A stretch of 37,440 nt of DNA from Anaerolineae bacterium (GCA_016928235.1 JAFGLD010000149.1:1-37440); one strand, 5' to 3'; shown: positions 27,800-36,043, numbered from the stretch's first letter. The notes: generated by a model not told the origin, from the sequence alone. Numbers and translations are program-made.

Positions 27800-29082
27800 C
27801 CGGCCAGATCCTCTTATATGGCGGTCGCATCGTCACAGCCGTAGGCGTCGAGCGGCAGGATATGCTCATCGAAAACGAGCATATCCTTGCCGTGGGTGCC
27901 CGGCTGTCCGGTGACGCCCCACAGGCTACCCGGATCAACGTCGAGGGCCTCACCCTCTTTCCCGGTCTTATCGATGTCCATGTTCACCTGCGCGAACCGG
28001 GTGGGGAGTACAAGGAAGACATTTTCACCGGCACTTCGGCAGCGCTGGCCGGCGGCATCACAACTGTACTGGCCATGCCCAACACCAATCCGCCTGTCAC
28101 CCATCGAGATACCTTAACCGATGTTCTGGCCAAAGCGGCTACCCGCGCCGTATGCGACTACGGCTTTTACATCGGCGGGACACTCGACAATGCCGAGGAG
28201 GCCGCCAGGCTGAGTGACGCCATCGGCCTTAAATTGTATGTTGGCTCCAGCACGGGCACCTTATTGGTCGATCAGCTTTTCGCGCAAATTGCGCACTTGA
28301 CTCGTTATCCCAAAGATCGCATCATCGCCGTCCACGCTGAAGACGAGGCTGCGGTGCAATACTACGCCACGCGCGGCCGGCGACGCCCACCGATTTGCGC
28401 GGCGTTGGCCGTTTCTCATGTCTTGACCTTGGCTGAACAACTCGAGCGGCGGCTGCACATCTGCCATGTCTCGACCGGTTATGAGCTGGCGCTGATCCGG
28501 GCTGCCCGTGCCCGCGGCCTCGACGTTACCTGCGAGGTCTCGCCCCATCACCTCTTCCTGTCGACAGAAGACGAGCAGCGTCTCGGCGCCCTGGGGCAGG
28601 TCAATCCGCCTTTGCGCGCGCGGGAAGAGGTCGATGCGCTGTGGGCGCAGTCTGACGCCATCGACATGATCGCCACCGACCACGCTCCTCACACCCTCGA
28701 CGAGAAGACCGGCGCCTTGCCGCCTTCCGGAATGCCCGGTCTGGAGACGATGCTTCCTCTGATGCTCGATGCGGCCCATACCGGTCGCCTGAGCCTCTCC
28801 GACATCGCCCGCCGGACATCGACGCGGCCCGCCGAGGTCTTCGGCCTGGCAGACAAGGGGCAGATCGCACCCGGCTACCACGCCGACTTGACGCTGGTCG
28901 ATCTGGACGAGGCGTGGACAATCGAAAACGAAGGGCTACATACCCGCTGTGGATGGACGCCCTTTGCCGGCAGGACTGTCTGTGGCCGTGTAAAGCAAGT
29001 CTATCTGCGCGGAAAGCGAGTCTTTGCTGACGGAGACATTCTGGCACAACCGGGTGATGGTCATCCTGTCGCGCAGAGTTAA
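27796..29082 (+). CDS. pyrC: Dihydroorotase
   Basis: A 428-residue zinc amidohydrolase of the class I dihydroorotase type, which closes carbamoyl-aspartate to dihydroorotate in pyrimidine synthesis. Metal and active-site residues are visible: H62 and H64 (DVHVHLREPG), a candidate carbamylated lysine K146 (LKLYVG), H180 (VHAEDE), H224 (HICHVS) and D295 (IATDHAPH). Allantoinase or hydantoinase are related alternatives, but LREPG and SPHHLFL favour dihydroorotase. It starts with GTG overlapping the glucan phosphorylase stop (GTGA), and the GT2 gene follows within six bases. A pyrimidine gene inside a glucan operon is unusual. Confidence 0.88.
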
Positions 29083-29087
29083 CCGTG

Positions 29088-29972
29088 ATGCCAACGACCC
29101 TCTCGATTCTCATTACCGCTTACCGGGAACCCGCTACCATCGGACGGGCCATCGAAGCCATTCTGCCCCAGATCGGCGAGTTACCCGCGGACATCATCGT
29201 TATCTGTCCCGACGATGAAACTACCGGCGCGGCCTCTGCCTATGACAGCATCACGGTACTGCGCGATTTGGGTCAGGGTAAGCCGGCAGCCTTGAATCTG
29301 GGGTTAGAAAAAGCGACCGGACAGATCATCGTGATGACTGACGGCGATGTATTTATTGGTCCGGGCGCCTTGGACGCCTTGCTGGCTCCTTTCGCCGATC
29401 CCAAAACCGGAGCTGTCAGTGGACGCCCCATCTCCCTGAGTCCTCGGGATACCATGCTGGGGTACTGGTCGCGCCTTCTCACTGACGCCGGCGCCCACAC
29501 CGAGCGTTTGCTGCGCGACGAGGCGGGCGCCTTCATGGTTTGCTCCGGCTACTTGTATGCTATCCGTGCCGGGCTGATCGACCACATACCGGAAGATGCC
29601 CTGGCCGAGGATGCTGTGGTCTCCCACTGTGTCGGCGAGCAGGGATACCGCATCCGCTATGCGCCGGAAGCAACTGTATTCGTCAAGTATCCTACTACCT
29701 ACCGCGACTGGCTGATGCAGCGTGTGCGCAGTGCCGGCGGGTATGTCCAACCGGTGATCGCCAATTCCCCTCTCCACATGCGCAGCTTCCGACATGAGAT
29801 CGCCGCCGGAACCGGGCGTGCTTTAGCCTATGCGCGTAATCCGCGCGAGCTTGTCTGGACGATCATCTTGATGGCAGCCAGGCTGCATTTGTGGCTATTG
29901 ATCCTGTGGCGCGTAAAACTGCGTCCCCGCTCCCTGCTCGATCTCTGGAAGCGGGTCGAGACTACTAAGTAA
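29088..29972 (+). CDS. GT2-family glycosyltransferase
   Basis: A 294-residue GT-A fold glycosyltransferase. It has the family start LSILITAYREPATIGRAIEAI, the nucleotide-sugar site with D-G-D (MTDGDVFIG), a GAVSGRPI segment and the ED acid motif (DALAEDAVVSH), followed by QRVRSAGGY. A C-terminal hydrophobic segment (about 260-277, LVWTIILMAARLHLWLLILW) suggests membrane attachment. It is expected to transfer a sugar to a lipid or polysaccharide acceptor at the membrane. I use the ATG at 29088; the GTG just before it is equally possible. It is the third gene of the operon and is followed by a terminator. Confidence 0.9.
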   Translation: MPTTLSILITAYREPATIGRAIEAILPQIGELPADIIVICPDDETTGAASAYDSITVLRDLGQGKPAALNLGLEKATGQIIVMTDGDVFIGPGALDALLAPFADPKTGAVSGRPISLSPRDTMLGYWSRLLTDAGAHTERLLRDEAGAFMVCSGYLYAIRAGLIDHIPEDALAEDAVVSHCVGEQGYRIRYAPEATVFVKYPTTYRDWLMQRVRSAGGYVQPVIANSPLHMRSFRHEIAAGTGRALAYARNPRELVWTIILMAARLHLWLLILWRVKLRPRSLLDLWKRVETTK

Positions 29973-29994
29973 GAAGAGATCGCCAGGCAGTACC

Positions 29995-30028
29995 AAAAAA
30001 GGACGGCTTTGAACCAGCCGTCCTTTTT
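29995..30028 (+). terminator. Rho-independent terminator after the GT2 gene
   Basis: GGACGGCT (30001-30008) and AGCCGTCC (30016-30023) form a perfect eight-base stem around a seven-base loop. A run of six A precedes it (29995-30000) and a run of five T follows (30024-30028), so it can terminate transcription from both sides: the GT2 operon and the converging small membrane-protein operon. Confidence 0.9.
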
Positions 30029-30062
30029 ATCAGGAGCAGTCTAAAAACTGACGTTCCTATCC

Positions 30063-30305
30063 TTATCGCTTGCCCCACTCCGCAATCGTTCGAACGATGG
30101 CCAGCAGCGCGACACCCAACTTGACTGCGTCGCGCGTTTCCGGTGCCTCCGGCGCCTCTCCCGGATCATGGGCCTCTTCGGCAGAGCGCACATAGAGATA
30201 AGCCGACAGCAGACCCAGCACCGCGCCGATCAGCCCTCCCATCAGCATAGTACGCGAGCGCCAACCCTCGCCGGCAGGAACGATTGTCCGTTCGTCGTTT
30301 GTCAT
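30063..30305 (-). CDS. Small membrane protein, hypothetical
   Basis: An 80-residue protein of no family known to me. A short polar start leads to a hydrophobic helix (about 19-39, LMGGLIGAVLGLLSAYLYV) and an acidic Pro/Glu-rich stretch (HDPGEAPEAPETRD); a second weakly hydrophobic helix (about 61-74) ends in EWGKR. The glycine-zipper-like helix is common in small envelope proteins. It is last in a three-gene minus-strand operon, 16 bases after the preceding gene, and ends just before the two-way terminator. It looks expressed and real because of this tight packing. Confidence 0.65.
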   Translation of the reverse strand: MTNDERTIVPAGEGWRSRTMLMGGLIGAVLGLLSAYLYVRSAEEAHDPGEAPEAPETRDAVKLGVALLAIVRTIAEWGKR

Positions 30306-30321
30306 GATGTTTTCTCCCGCG

Positions 30322-30831
30322 TCAATCCAGGCCGGCCCCAGGCTCTATGGGTCCGGATGAGCTTTCCTGACGGCTATCGGCCACATTGGTATATTGCTTA
30401 AGAAAGAGGCTAATTCCGGAGATCAGGCTCAGCAAGCCAATCAACGCTCCGGTGATCTTGCCCATGAATCCTACGATTACATCACGCGTCTTCTGGAAAT
30501 AGCCATGCGCGACGAATGTGTAGGGAGGGATAAGCCGGATCAGCAGCATGACCAGATACGTCGAAGCTGCGATGATCACCAATATGACCAGCCCAAGTAC
30601 CAACATGGGGATACTTAACAGGATGATCGAGTAGTCCGCAGTAACTGACACACCAGGCGTCCCTACCAAGAAGAATAAGGCGCCCAGGCCGCCAAGTAGC
30701 AAGACAGCCACAGCCAGCACCGGGAAGGTGATCTGCCACCAGGCCTGGCGCTTGAAACGCGCCGTCGTCTTGGGGTTACATGCTTTCAAAGAGGAGTGGT
30801 GGCGGGATCTGGCCTGAGATTGCGCATCCAT
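30322..30831 (-). CDS. Membrane protein, hypothetical
   Basis: A 169-residue membrane protein. A basic start (about 1-30, with several Arg, Lys and His) leads to a hydrophobic helix (ITFPVLAVAVLLLGGLGALFF), a long hydrophobic pair (IILLSIPMLVLGLVILVIIA and STYLVMLLIRLI), a loop, and an amphipathic C-terminal helix (GKITGALIGLLSLISGISLF). The acidic tail is short. I recognise no family. I start at 30831 because GGAG lies about nine bases upstream; an ATG at 30867 has no such site. It is the middle gene of a three-gene operon with the LLH-holin-like protein. Confidence 0.65.
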   Translation of the reverse strand: MDAQSQARSRHHSSLKACNPKTTARFKRQAWWQITFPVLAVAVLLLGGLGALFFLVGTPGVSVTADYSIILLSIPMLVLGLVILVIIAASTYLVMLLIRLIPPYTFVAHGYFQKTRDVIVGFMGKITGALIGLLSLISGISLFLKQYTNVADSRQESSSGPIEPGAGLD

Positions 30832-30879
30832 GGTGTTTGTCTCCATCAGGTTGAATGGACTACTCATATTGTACCACGA

Positions 30880-31524
30880 TCAACTGGGAGGCATACCGGC
30901 TACACCTGTACCACCCACAGGTGTGGCTCCTGACAATGTGCCCTGACTGTTGGTGAGCAAGCTAAACACCTGTGCCTCGATCAACCCGCTCAACAACAGA
31001 TCATCGATGGCAATCCCGTGTTGAGCCAGATACTCAGTGGCGATCTTCATGGCATAAACTTTCTTCTCTGCGCCGATGTTCTTGATCAGGCCGGTTAATC
31101 CGCTCTGTTCAGCTGCCATGACAGCTGATTGGATAGCGCCATCGATGAGTTCCTGGCGTGCCTGAGCTGTATCGGTAGGAGCTGTGGGATTGCTAAGCTG
31201 CTTTTGTAGCTCGACTTCGATCAGTGTCGTCAGCTTCTTGAGGTCAAGCTTGACCCCGCGCTCTACTAGAAATTCCTCGGCAAGCGCGATGGCGCGTTGG
31301 AACTTCTCCGATTCAATCAGCTTCTCGATCAGGCCTGCTCGTTCGGCAAGTTGGACGGCCATGCTGACCGCCCGCTCGACGATCTCTTGCTGCTCCCGGT
31401 TCATCTGACTGCGCAATTGTTTTGTCATCACCCGTAGATGCTGAATGCCGGCTGCGATGACAATTGGCAAAGCAATTACCAGTAAAGCCTGGGCCAGGAG
31501 CGAGAGAAAATCCTCAAGTGGCAT
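30880..31524 (-). CDS. LLH-holin-like membrane protein with duplicated module
   Basis: A 214-residue protein with one N-terminal membrane helix (about 10-28) and two copies of a 65-residue helical module. Copy 1 is at about 46-110 (EIVERAVSMAVQLAERAGLI, then EKFQRAIALAEEFLVERG) and copy 2 at about 124-190 (ELIDGAIQSAVMAAEQSGLT, then EKKVYAMKIATEYLAQHG). The pattern A..A...AEQ.G...EKK..A...A..YL...G resembles the cytosolic part of phage LL-H type holins. That is a family resemblance seen by eye. No lysin gene is adjacent, so a lysis role is unlikely; a structural membrane role is more plausible. AGGAAGGGG precedes the ATG. Confidence 0.75.
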   Translation of the reverse strand: MPLEDFLSLLAQALLVIALPIVIAAGIQHLRVMTKQLRSQMNREQQEIVERAVSMAVQLAERAGLIEKLIESEKFQRAIALAEEFLVERGVKLDLKKLTTLIEVELQKQLSNPTAPTDTAQARQELIDGAIQSAVMAAEQSGLTGLIKNIGAEKKVYAMKIATEYLAQHGIAIDDLLLSGLIEAQVFSLLTNSQGTLSGATPVGGTGVAGMPPS

Positions 31525-31560
31525 CTTGTAAACCCCTTCCTCGGGTGAGACATCTATTCC

Positions 31561-31589
31561 CGCGTATGAAGCCGATCCATCCGTGTCAA
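31561..31589 (-). promoter_or_regulatory. Weak candidate promoter before the holin-like operon
   Basis: A perfect TTGACA (31584-31589, minus strand) is followed after 17 bases by TACGCG, a poor -10 box. The repeat array starts seven bases upstream of the -35 box, which would suit an activator-dependent promoter. Confidence 0.3.
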
Positions 31590-31595
31590 CTTAAG

Positions 31596-31683
31596 CAAAA
31601 AAACTTCTTGATGTCTTTCAAAAAAGATCGTGATCTTTTCTCGAAAACTTCTCGATCTTTTCCAAAAACATCTCGATCTTTTT
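31596..31683. repeat. Four 22-bp imperfect tandem repeats
   Basis: Four units occupy 31596-31617, 31618-31639, 31640-31661 and 31662-31683. Units 3 and 4 share a core like AAAACTTCTCGATCTTTT; unit 2 is a dyad, AAAAGATC-GT-GATCTTTT; unit 1 is the most diverged. The 22-base period is two helical turns, so all units face the same side of the DNA. The array sits in the 232-base gap upstream of the holin-like gene and behind the hydrolase gene. An operator array is my preferred reading. Confidence 0.7.
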
Positions 31684-31756
31684 CTTGATTTGCCAAATCT
31701 GTTGTCGATCAACAAAGACGGCAAATGACCTTAAGTTGATAATTGTGAAAGTCGAT

Positions 31757-32563
31757 CTATTGGGCTACTTGATCGATAAATTCAAGCAATCGCTGCTTCA
31801 GGTCAGGCGCATCGGCACCTTCAAGGATATAAGTACCGTGAAGACTGCTGCCTTCGTAAATCCAGAATTGCTTGTCTGCGCGACCCGCTGCCTCATACAT
31901 GTCTTCGATGTTATGAAGCATATCATTGCGGGTGCCTAGCCACAAGCTTGGCACCTTGAGACCTGATAGATCCTGATCTGAGATCTCGAAATCCTCGATC
32001 ATGCGTGGGCTGGATATGACAACCAGACCAAGAACGCCTTCGTTCTGAGAAGCAGCCCGGATTGAAGCCATTCCACCCAGCCCGGCGCCGATGAGAACAA
32101 CACGCTCGGCAACATTTTCGCGTACAACGGCAATGGCAGCATCGAGATCGGCCGGCGCGTCGGCAAAACTGCGCTCCCCCTTCGATTGACCCTGACCCCG
32201 AAAATCGAAGGTCAAGACGCGGTATCCCTGGGCGGCAATTTCTTCCGCGAAGGGGGCCCATCCTTCTGCACCATTCGGATACGAAGGCGCCAGGATCACC
32301 CCTACATCTCCTTGCCCATAGAGTATCCCATAAAGCGTAGCATCATCGACAGTCGTGAAATTAATCTCCCAAGGGCCATCATCCGAAAAAGGCACCGTTG
32401 CAGTAGGAGGGAGAGTGGGCTGTAGAGTAGGTGCAGCCTCCTCTGTTTCCTGTATCGACGGTGTGGCCTGTGGCGTTGCTTGAGACTCGCCGTCCGAGCA
32501 GGCCCCTAAGAGCATCAGGAATAAACTCATGCTCAGCGTGAATAAAAGCCGGTGTGTCCGCAT
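31757..32563 (-). CDS. Alpha/beta-hydrolase-fold lipoprotein lacking the nucleophile serine
   Basis: A 268-residue exported lipoprotein. The signal peptide ends in the lipobox LGAC with C22, then a Pro/Thr-rich linker (about 23-60) leads to an alpha/beta-hydrolase domain of the dienelactone hydrolase/BAAT type: VILAPSYPNGAEGW, LTFDFRGQGQSKGE, and a nucleophile elbow that reads GAGLGG at 159-164. The usual motif is G-x-S-x-G, so the serine is replaced by G161. The other triad members are present, D214 (GTRND) and H242 (SSLHGTY). It may be a non-catalytic binding protein. AGGAG lies nine bases before the chosen ATG, and the gene upstream ends four bases away. Confidence 0.85.
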   Translation of the reverse strand: MRTHRLLFTLSMSLFLMLLGACSDGESQATPQATPSIQETEEAAPTLQPTLPPTATVPFSDDGPWEINFTTVDDATLYGILYGQGDVGVILAPSYPNGAEGWAPFAEEIAAQGYRVLTFDFRGQGQSKGERSFADAPADLDAAIAVVRENVAERVVLIGAGLGGMASIRAASQNEGVLGLVVISSPRMIEDFEISDQDLSGLKVPSLWLGTRNDMLHNIEDMYEAAGRADKQFWIYEGSSLHGTYILEGADAPDLKQRLLEFIDQVAQ

Positions 32564-32567
32564 CGAT

Positions 32568-33002
32568 CTATGCTCCTTGAACTGGCACCTGTTCCTGCAA
32601 CAACCTCCGGTAAGCACCGCGCCACAAGCTGGGGCTGCGAGTCAGCTTGGCGATCTTGATGTCGGTGAAATGGGGGAACAGGCCGGCCAACACCATTGGC
32701 AGTTGCTCCCAGGCGCCATGAACAACAACCTCGTTCAATTCGGCGGCAGATTTCCCGGCCCACGCCCAGCGTGATCTAAACTGCTCGGCTTTGACCCAGT
32801 AATCCCGTTTTTCCCAGGCCAGGGCAGAGTCGTCAATGCCTGCATCAATTTCTCTCAAGCAGTAAACCAACAGCGCAGCCATATCACAGGCTTCCTCATC
32901 CAACTCGGATTTCTGGCTAAGGTGGCGAATAATCTCGGCCGACGTCCGCATCAATTGGTTCCGTGCTTTACCCGGCCCATCTAAATTAACTACCCGGCTC
33001 AT
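32568..33002 (-). CDS. Hypothetical soluble protein
   Basis: A 144-residue, mainly helical protein without signal peptide. It contains LDEEACDMAALLVYCLREID, WEKRDYWVKAEQFRSRWAW and a C-terminal helix LWRGAYRRLLQEQ. The many Trp and Arg residues and acidic helices suggest a compact helical bundle, but I recognise no family. AGGAG stands five bases before the ATG. It ends four bases before the lipoprotein gene, so the two are probably one transcript. A helical domain of this kind is often seen in Chloroflexota as an uncharacterised protein; that is recollection, not a search result. Confidence 0.65.
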   Translation of the reverse strand: MSRVVNLDGPGKARNQLMRTSAEIIRHLSQKSELDEEACDMAALLVYCLREIDAGIDDSALAWEKRDYWVKAEQFRSRWAWAGKSAAELNEVVVHGAWEQLPMVLAGLFPHFTDIKIAKLTRSPSLWRGAYRRLLQEQVPVQGA

Positions 33003-33110
33003 TATGACTCCTGTTTACTGTAAATTTGATGTTTGTTTGTGTTCAGTTCTCGATTCTTCATTACAGATCAAAGACAAGAACTAAAAACGCTAAGATGCTA
33101 TCGCGTTGCG

Positions 33111-33590
33111 CTAAAAGCCTTGCTGCTCGCGCCAGGCGCGAATTTCACCGGCATGTTCTTGCTCATGCAGCACAACAGCGTCCTCAACTAAAAACCAGAG
33201 CGGTTCCCCCTCCATCCAGCTATAACACCGGTTATCCGTCAGCAACCGTTCATCAAAGTCTTCGATCATATGTCGAAGCATTTTGTGGACACTGGTGAGA
33301 TCGGCCTGGATTGCTTCAAGGTGGCGCTCAGCATTGACGTGGTATTGTATCTCATTCCATTCGTCAACGTCTTCGATGTGTATGATCGAGGGTACCTGTC
33401 GATTCTGGGCCTGGTTCAGAGCCGTAACGACCTCAGCTTCCCAGGCAACCAGGTGAGCCAGGGTATCCTTAACCGACCAGACTCCGATCACGCCAGGCTG
33501 AATCATTTGCTCTTGTGTCAGCCCCGTGAGCGAGCCAAGCAGATCTGCATGGGATGTATCTAATGTATCGAGAAGTTCATTTTTGCGCAC
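33111..33590 (-). CDS. DinB/ClbS-like four-helix protein
   Basis: A 159-residue protein of the DinB superfamily, closest to the ClbS/DfsB branch. It shows the family pattern W-S-V-K-DTLAHLVAWE with H46, a middle HVNAERHLEAIQADL helix, and the last helix VVLHEQEHAGEIRAW with H142 and H146; the three histidines are the likely metal ligands. Members act in thiol transfer or small-molecule detoxification, but the substrate is unknown here. The start is a GTG at 33590 without a ribosome binding site. A strong promoter places transcription start at or next to this codon, so the mRNA is probably leaderless. Confidence 0.85.
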   Translation of the reverse strand: MRKNELLDTLDTSHADLLGSLTGLTQEQMIQPGVIGVWSVKDTLAHLVAWEAEVVTALNQAQNRQVPSIIHIEDVDEWNEIQYHVNAERHLEAIQADLTSVHKMLRHMIEDFDERLLTDNRCYSWMEGEPLWFLVEDAVVLHEQEHAGEIRAWREQQGF

Positions 33591-33596
33591 GTGAGG

Positions 33597-33625
33597 ATAA
33601 TAGCCTGAGCGGGTACGTGAGTCAA
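33597..33625 (-). promoter_or_regulatory. Promoter of the DinB-like gene, leaderless
   Basis: On the minus strand TTGACT (33620-33625) and TATTAT (33597-33602) are 17 bases apart. Only six bases separate the -10 box from the GTG at 33590, so the expected transcription start coincides with the start codon. Confidence 0.7.
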
Positions 33626-33722
33626 GCCGAAACGATTGACAGATCGAGGATTAGGGCACAAGAAACACCTCTGAGCCAATAGTCCGATCATACTTAGCCA
33701 ATTATTGTTCCCTTTTAACATG

Positions 33723-33731
33723 TGCTATAAT
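33723..33731 (+). promoter_or_regulatory. Extended -10 promoter of the ParA operon
   Basis: TGC followed by TATAAT (33726-33731) is a perfect extended -10 element. A possible -35, TTGTTC (33705-33710), is only 15 bases away and weak, as is usual for extended -10 promoters. The start would be near 33738, about 32 bases before the ParA start codon. Confidence 0.6.
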
Positions 33732-33769
33732 CCCGTCGGGCCTACTTTTTTGAATCAAGGGAGAATGCC

Positions 33770-34534
33770 TTGACCAAAATCATCGTAGTTGCCAATCAGA
33801 AAGGCGGTGTTGGTAAGACAACCACTGTCGCCAATCTAGGTTCGGCGCTGCATGCAATGAAAAAACGTGTCCTGATGATCGACCTCGATCCACAGGCTGC
33901 GTTGACCGCAACCTACGGCCTAGATCCCTACAACTTGCCCAGAAGCGTTTACTCGCTCCTGATTAATGAAATGTCCTCTCTTGCCAGGATATTGCGCCCA
34001 GCAGGCCGGGACACGATGGCCATTGCTCCTGCCAGCGTTGACCTGGCCGCTGCTGAGATGCATCTGATCAACGCTGAGCGGCGTGCCTACCGTCTTCGGG
34101 ATGCCATCGAGAACAACCGTATCCCCTTCGATTTCATGTTGATCGATACGCCTCCCAGCCTGGGTCTGCTGACACTGAACGGGTTAGTAGCGGCTACCCA
34201 TGTCATCGTGCCTGTGCAGTGCCACTACCTTGCTATGCGCGGTGTCCGAGCCCTGATGGAAACAATCTGGCGTGTCAAGCGCCGGCTCAACCCGGAGCTT
34301 CGATTGATGGGTTTGCTGCCAACCATGTATGATCCCAACAGTCAACATGCCACTGAAGTGATTAAAGAACTGCGACAGGTTTTTGGACGCAAAGTGTTTG
34401 ATGTGATCATTAAGAACAGCATCGAGTTTGCCGAGGCTCCTGCTCTCAACCAGGCACTAATCGATTATGATCCCTCCCACGAGGGAGCTGTTGCATATCG
34501 TAAACTAGCGGAGGTTATCGCCAACCATGAGTGA
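33770..34534 (+). CDS. ParA/Soj-family ATPase
   Basis: A 254-residue ATPase of the ParA/MinD superfamily. The deviant Walker A is KGGVGKTT at 11-18 with the signature lysine, the Walker A' aspartate is D40 (LMIDLDPQA), and Walker B is LIDTPPSLG with D126. These proteins form ATP dimers on DNA or membrane and position a cargo. The start is a TTG with AAGGGAG six bases upstream; an ATG five bases earlier ends after two codons. The stop overlaps the next gene by eight bases (ATGAGTGA). No ParB gene or parS-like repeat is near, so a role in positioning the membrane complex of the downstream genes is more likely than plasmid partition. Confidence 0.93.
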   Translation: MTKIIVVANQKGGVGKTTTVANLGSALHAMKKRVLMIDLDPQAALTATYGLDPYNLPRSVYSLLINEMSSLARILRPAGRDTMAIAPASVDLAAAEMHLINAERRAYRLRDAIENNRIPFDFMLIDTPPSLGLLTLNGLVAATHVIVPVQCHYLAMRGVRALMETIWRVKRRLNPELRLMGLLPTMYDPNSQHATEVIKELRQVFGRKVFDVIIKNSIEFAEAPALNQALIDYDPSHEGAVAYRKLAEVIANHE

Positions 34535-36005
34535 TCCAGAGAATGATAAAGAGAATGTTGAAAACGAAGGCGTAGAATCCGCAGAACCCATCTTGTCCGG
34601 TAAGGGATGGGCAGTCCTGGTTGGCGGTGAGGAAAATCTGGCTGCCCTTGGCGGCAGCGATCCTTTTGATCTGGAACCTGCCGGCACCGAGCCGCCCACC
34701 ACCCCAGCCCGGTCTGCCTCGATGTCTGAAAGCACATCGACTTCGAGCGAGCAGCCCATCGATCCGCAGCCACGCGATCTCAGCCCGGAAGAGCTGGGAT
34801 ACCAACCCGATTCGAGCCCCCAGGAGCCTGTCTCAGCCGGTGGTGAGATGTTTGTAGATATGCCGACGGAAACTGAAGACGCGCCGACGGCTATGCTGCC
34901 CGGCATCAGCCCGGGCGTGACGGTCATTCCTATCGAGCCTTCTATCATCGAGGTGCCGCCGTCGGAATCGCTGCCACCTCTGGACGAGGTACCTTCTGTC
35001 TCTCCTGATGCGCCTGTTATCGGAGGACCGGTTGTGGTTCCTGAGGGTCAGGTGCCGGAGGATGTTTTGTCAGGGCCTATTGCGCCCTTGCAAGCAGAGC
35101 CGGTGCTCTCAACACCTGCCGCGTCTCCCTGGCCTATACCGCAGGGGGTGCCTATCCATGATCCCTTTGATACACAAAGCAATGCTGTCTACGGCCAAAC
35201 AGATCTCGGAGGCTCGGAACTTCCTCCTGACGGGACATTGTCTAAGATGTTGATCACAGCAGAGCGTGTCAATGCACTGTGGGACGAAATTAACGAGACC
35301 TACGATCTGGTTGTCAACGACGTACGCGGTCACTTTGAAACCACCCAGCAAGCTATCGAGATGCTGAAGAAAGCCAGAGAGTTGCTTCTGTCAGGCCATG
35401 AGAATTTTGATAATGCCGAAAAGCTGGTCATCGAAGTCAAGTCCCGGCTCAGACTGGAGGAGAAAGTCCGGCAATGGTCGGCCACCAGAGGAGTCTGGTT
35501 AGCAACATATCTGGTTTTGTGTCTTCTGCTGCTCTCGATTGGCTCCTTGACAACGGGATATGTCCAGACTTTTGCTATGCAGTTTGTACCTGACTGGATG
35601 GCCGACACATGGGCGCCTGGCCTGTTTGGCGGATTGGGAGGCGTTGTCGGTGCGTTGTGGGTACTCAATAAACACATCACCAAAAAGCGCGACTTTGATC
35701 CAATCCACACCATGTGGTATGTCACTAACCCAATCCTGGGCATTGCTTTGGGGGTTGGCACCTATATCATCGTGCGTGGTGGAGGCTGGGTTTTGACCAG
35801 TGTGGCAGCATCAGGCGATTTTAATATGACGGTTCCCTTAAGACTGACACTGGCAGCGATTTGCTTTGTGGTTGGGTTCAACCAGAATGTGTTATGGGCA
35901 CTCGTGGATCGTTTTGTCACAGCTGTTATTCCCTCTTCTGAGGAGAAGGAACAAGCTGCCACAAACGATACAGGAGCATCGTCTGCCGCGGGGCCGACCG
36001 GTTGA
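34527..36005 (+). CDS. Multi-pass membrane protein with long acidic Pro-rich N-terminus
   Basis: A 492-residue protein I cannot assign to a family. Residues 1-235 are acidic and Pro/Ser/Glu-rich, probably disordered and cytosolic, with one odd conserved-looking spot SGKGWAVLVGGEE. A helical segment (about 236-318, MLITAERVNALWDEINETYD and then KKARELL) may be a coiled coil. Four membrane helices follow at about 323-345, 365-381, 402-418 and 438-456, with a short tail. It overlaps the ParA gene by eight bases and ends at the SH3 gene, so the three are co-translated. The disordered arm is a natural partner for ParA, as in other ParA-positioned systems, but this is inferred. Confidence 0.85.
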   Translation: MSDPENDKENVENEGVESAEPILSGKGWAVLVGGEENLAALGGSDPFDLEPAGTEPPTTPARSASMSESTSTSSEQPIDPQPRDLSPEELGYQPDSSPQEPVSAGGEMFVDMPTETEDAPTAMLPGISPGVTVIPIEPSIIEVPPSESLPPLDEVPSVSPDAPVIGGPVVVPEGQVPEDVLSGPIAPLQAEPVLSTPAASPWPIPQGVPIHDPFDTQSNAVYGQTDLGGSELPPDGTLSKMLITAERVNALWDEINETYDLVVNDVRGHFETTQQAIEMLKKARELLLSGHENFDNAEKLVIEVKSRLRLEEKVRQWSATRGVWLATYLVLCLLLLSIGSLTTGYVQTFAMQFVPDWMADTWAPGLFGGLGGVVGALWVLNKHITKKRDFDPIHTMWYVTNPILGIALGVGTYIIVRGGGWVLTSVAASGDFNMTVPLRLTLAAICFVVGFNQNVLWALVDRFVTAVIPSSEEKEQAATNDTGASSAAGPTG

Positions 36006-36043
36006 TATCTTTCTTGCACCACAGACACACTGGACTAAGATAT

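Noticed and set aside
28261..28881. 206-codon minus-strand ORF antisense to dihydroorotase
   Set aside because: Shadow of a conserved gene; composition follows the complement of the coding strand.
30880..31524. Prophage remnant based on the holin-like gene
   Set aside because: No lysin, portal, capsid, tail or integrase gene is adjacent; the recombinase is over 20 kb away and separated by housekeeping genes.
31596..31683. CRISPR-like reading of the repeats
   Set aside because: The units are directly adjacent with no spacers, only four copies and diverged; no cas gene is present.
31617..31722. Minus-strand reading frame through the 22-bp repeats
   Set aside because: No start codon with a ribosome binding site, and the repeat length would shift frame at each unit.
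33770..34534. Plasmid partition locus
   Set aside because: A ParA-type ATPase alone is not enough; no ParB gene, parS-like repeat or replication gene was found nearby.
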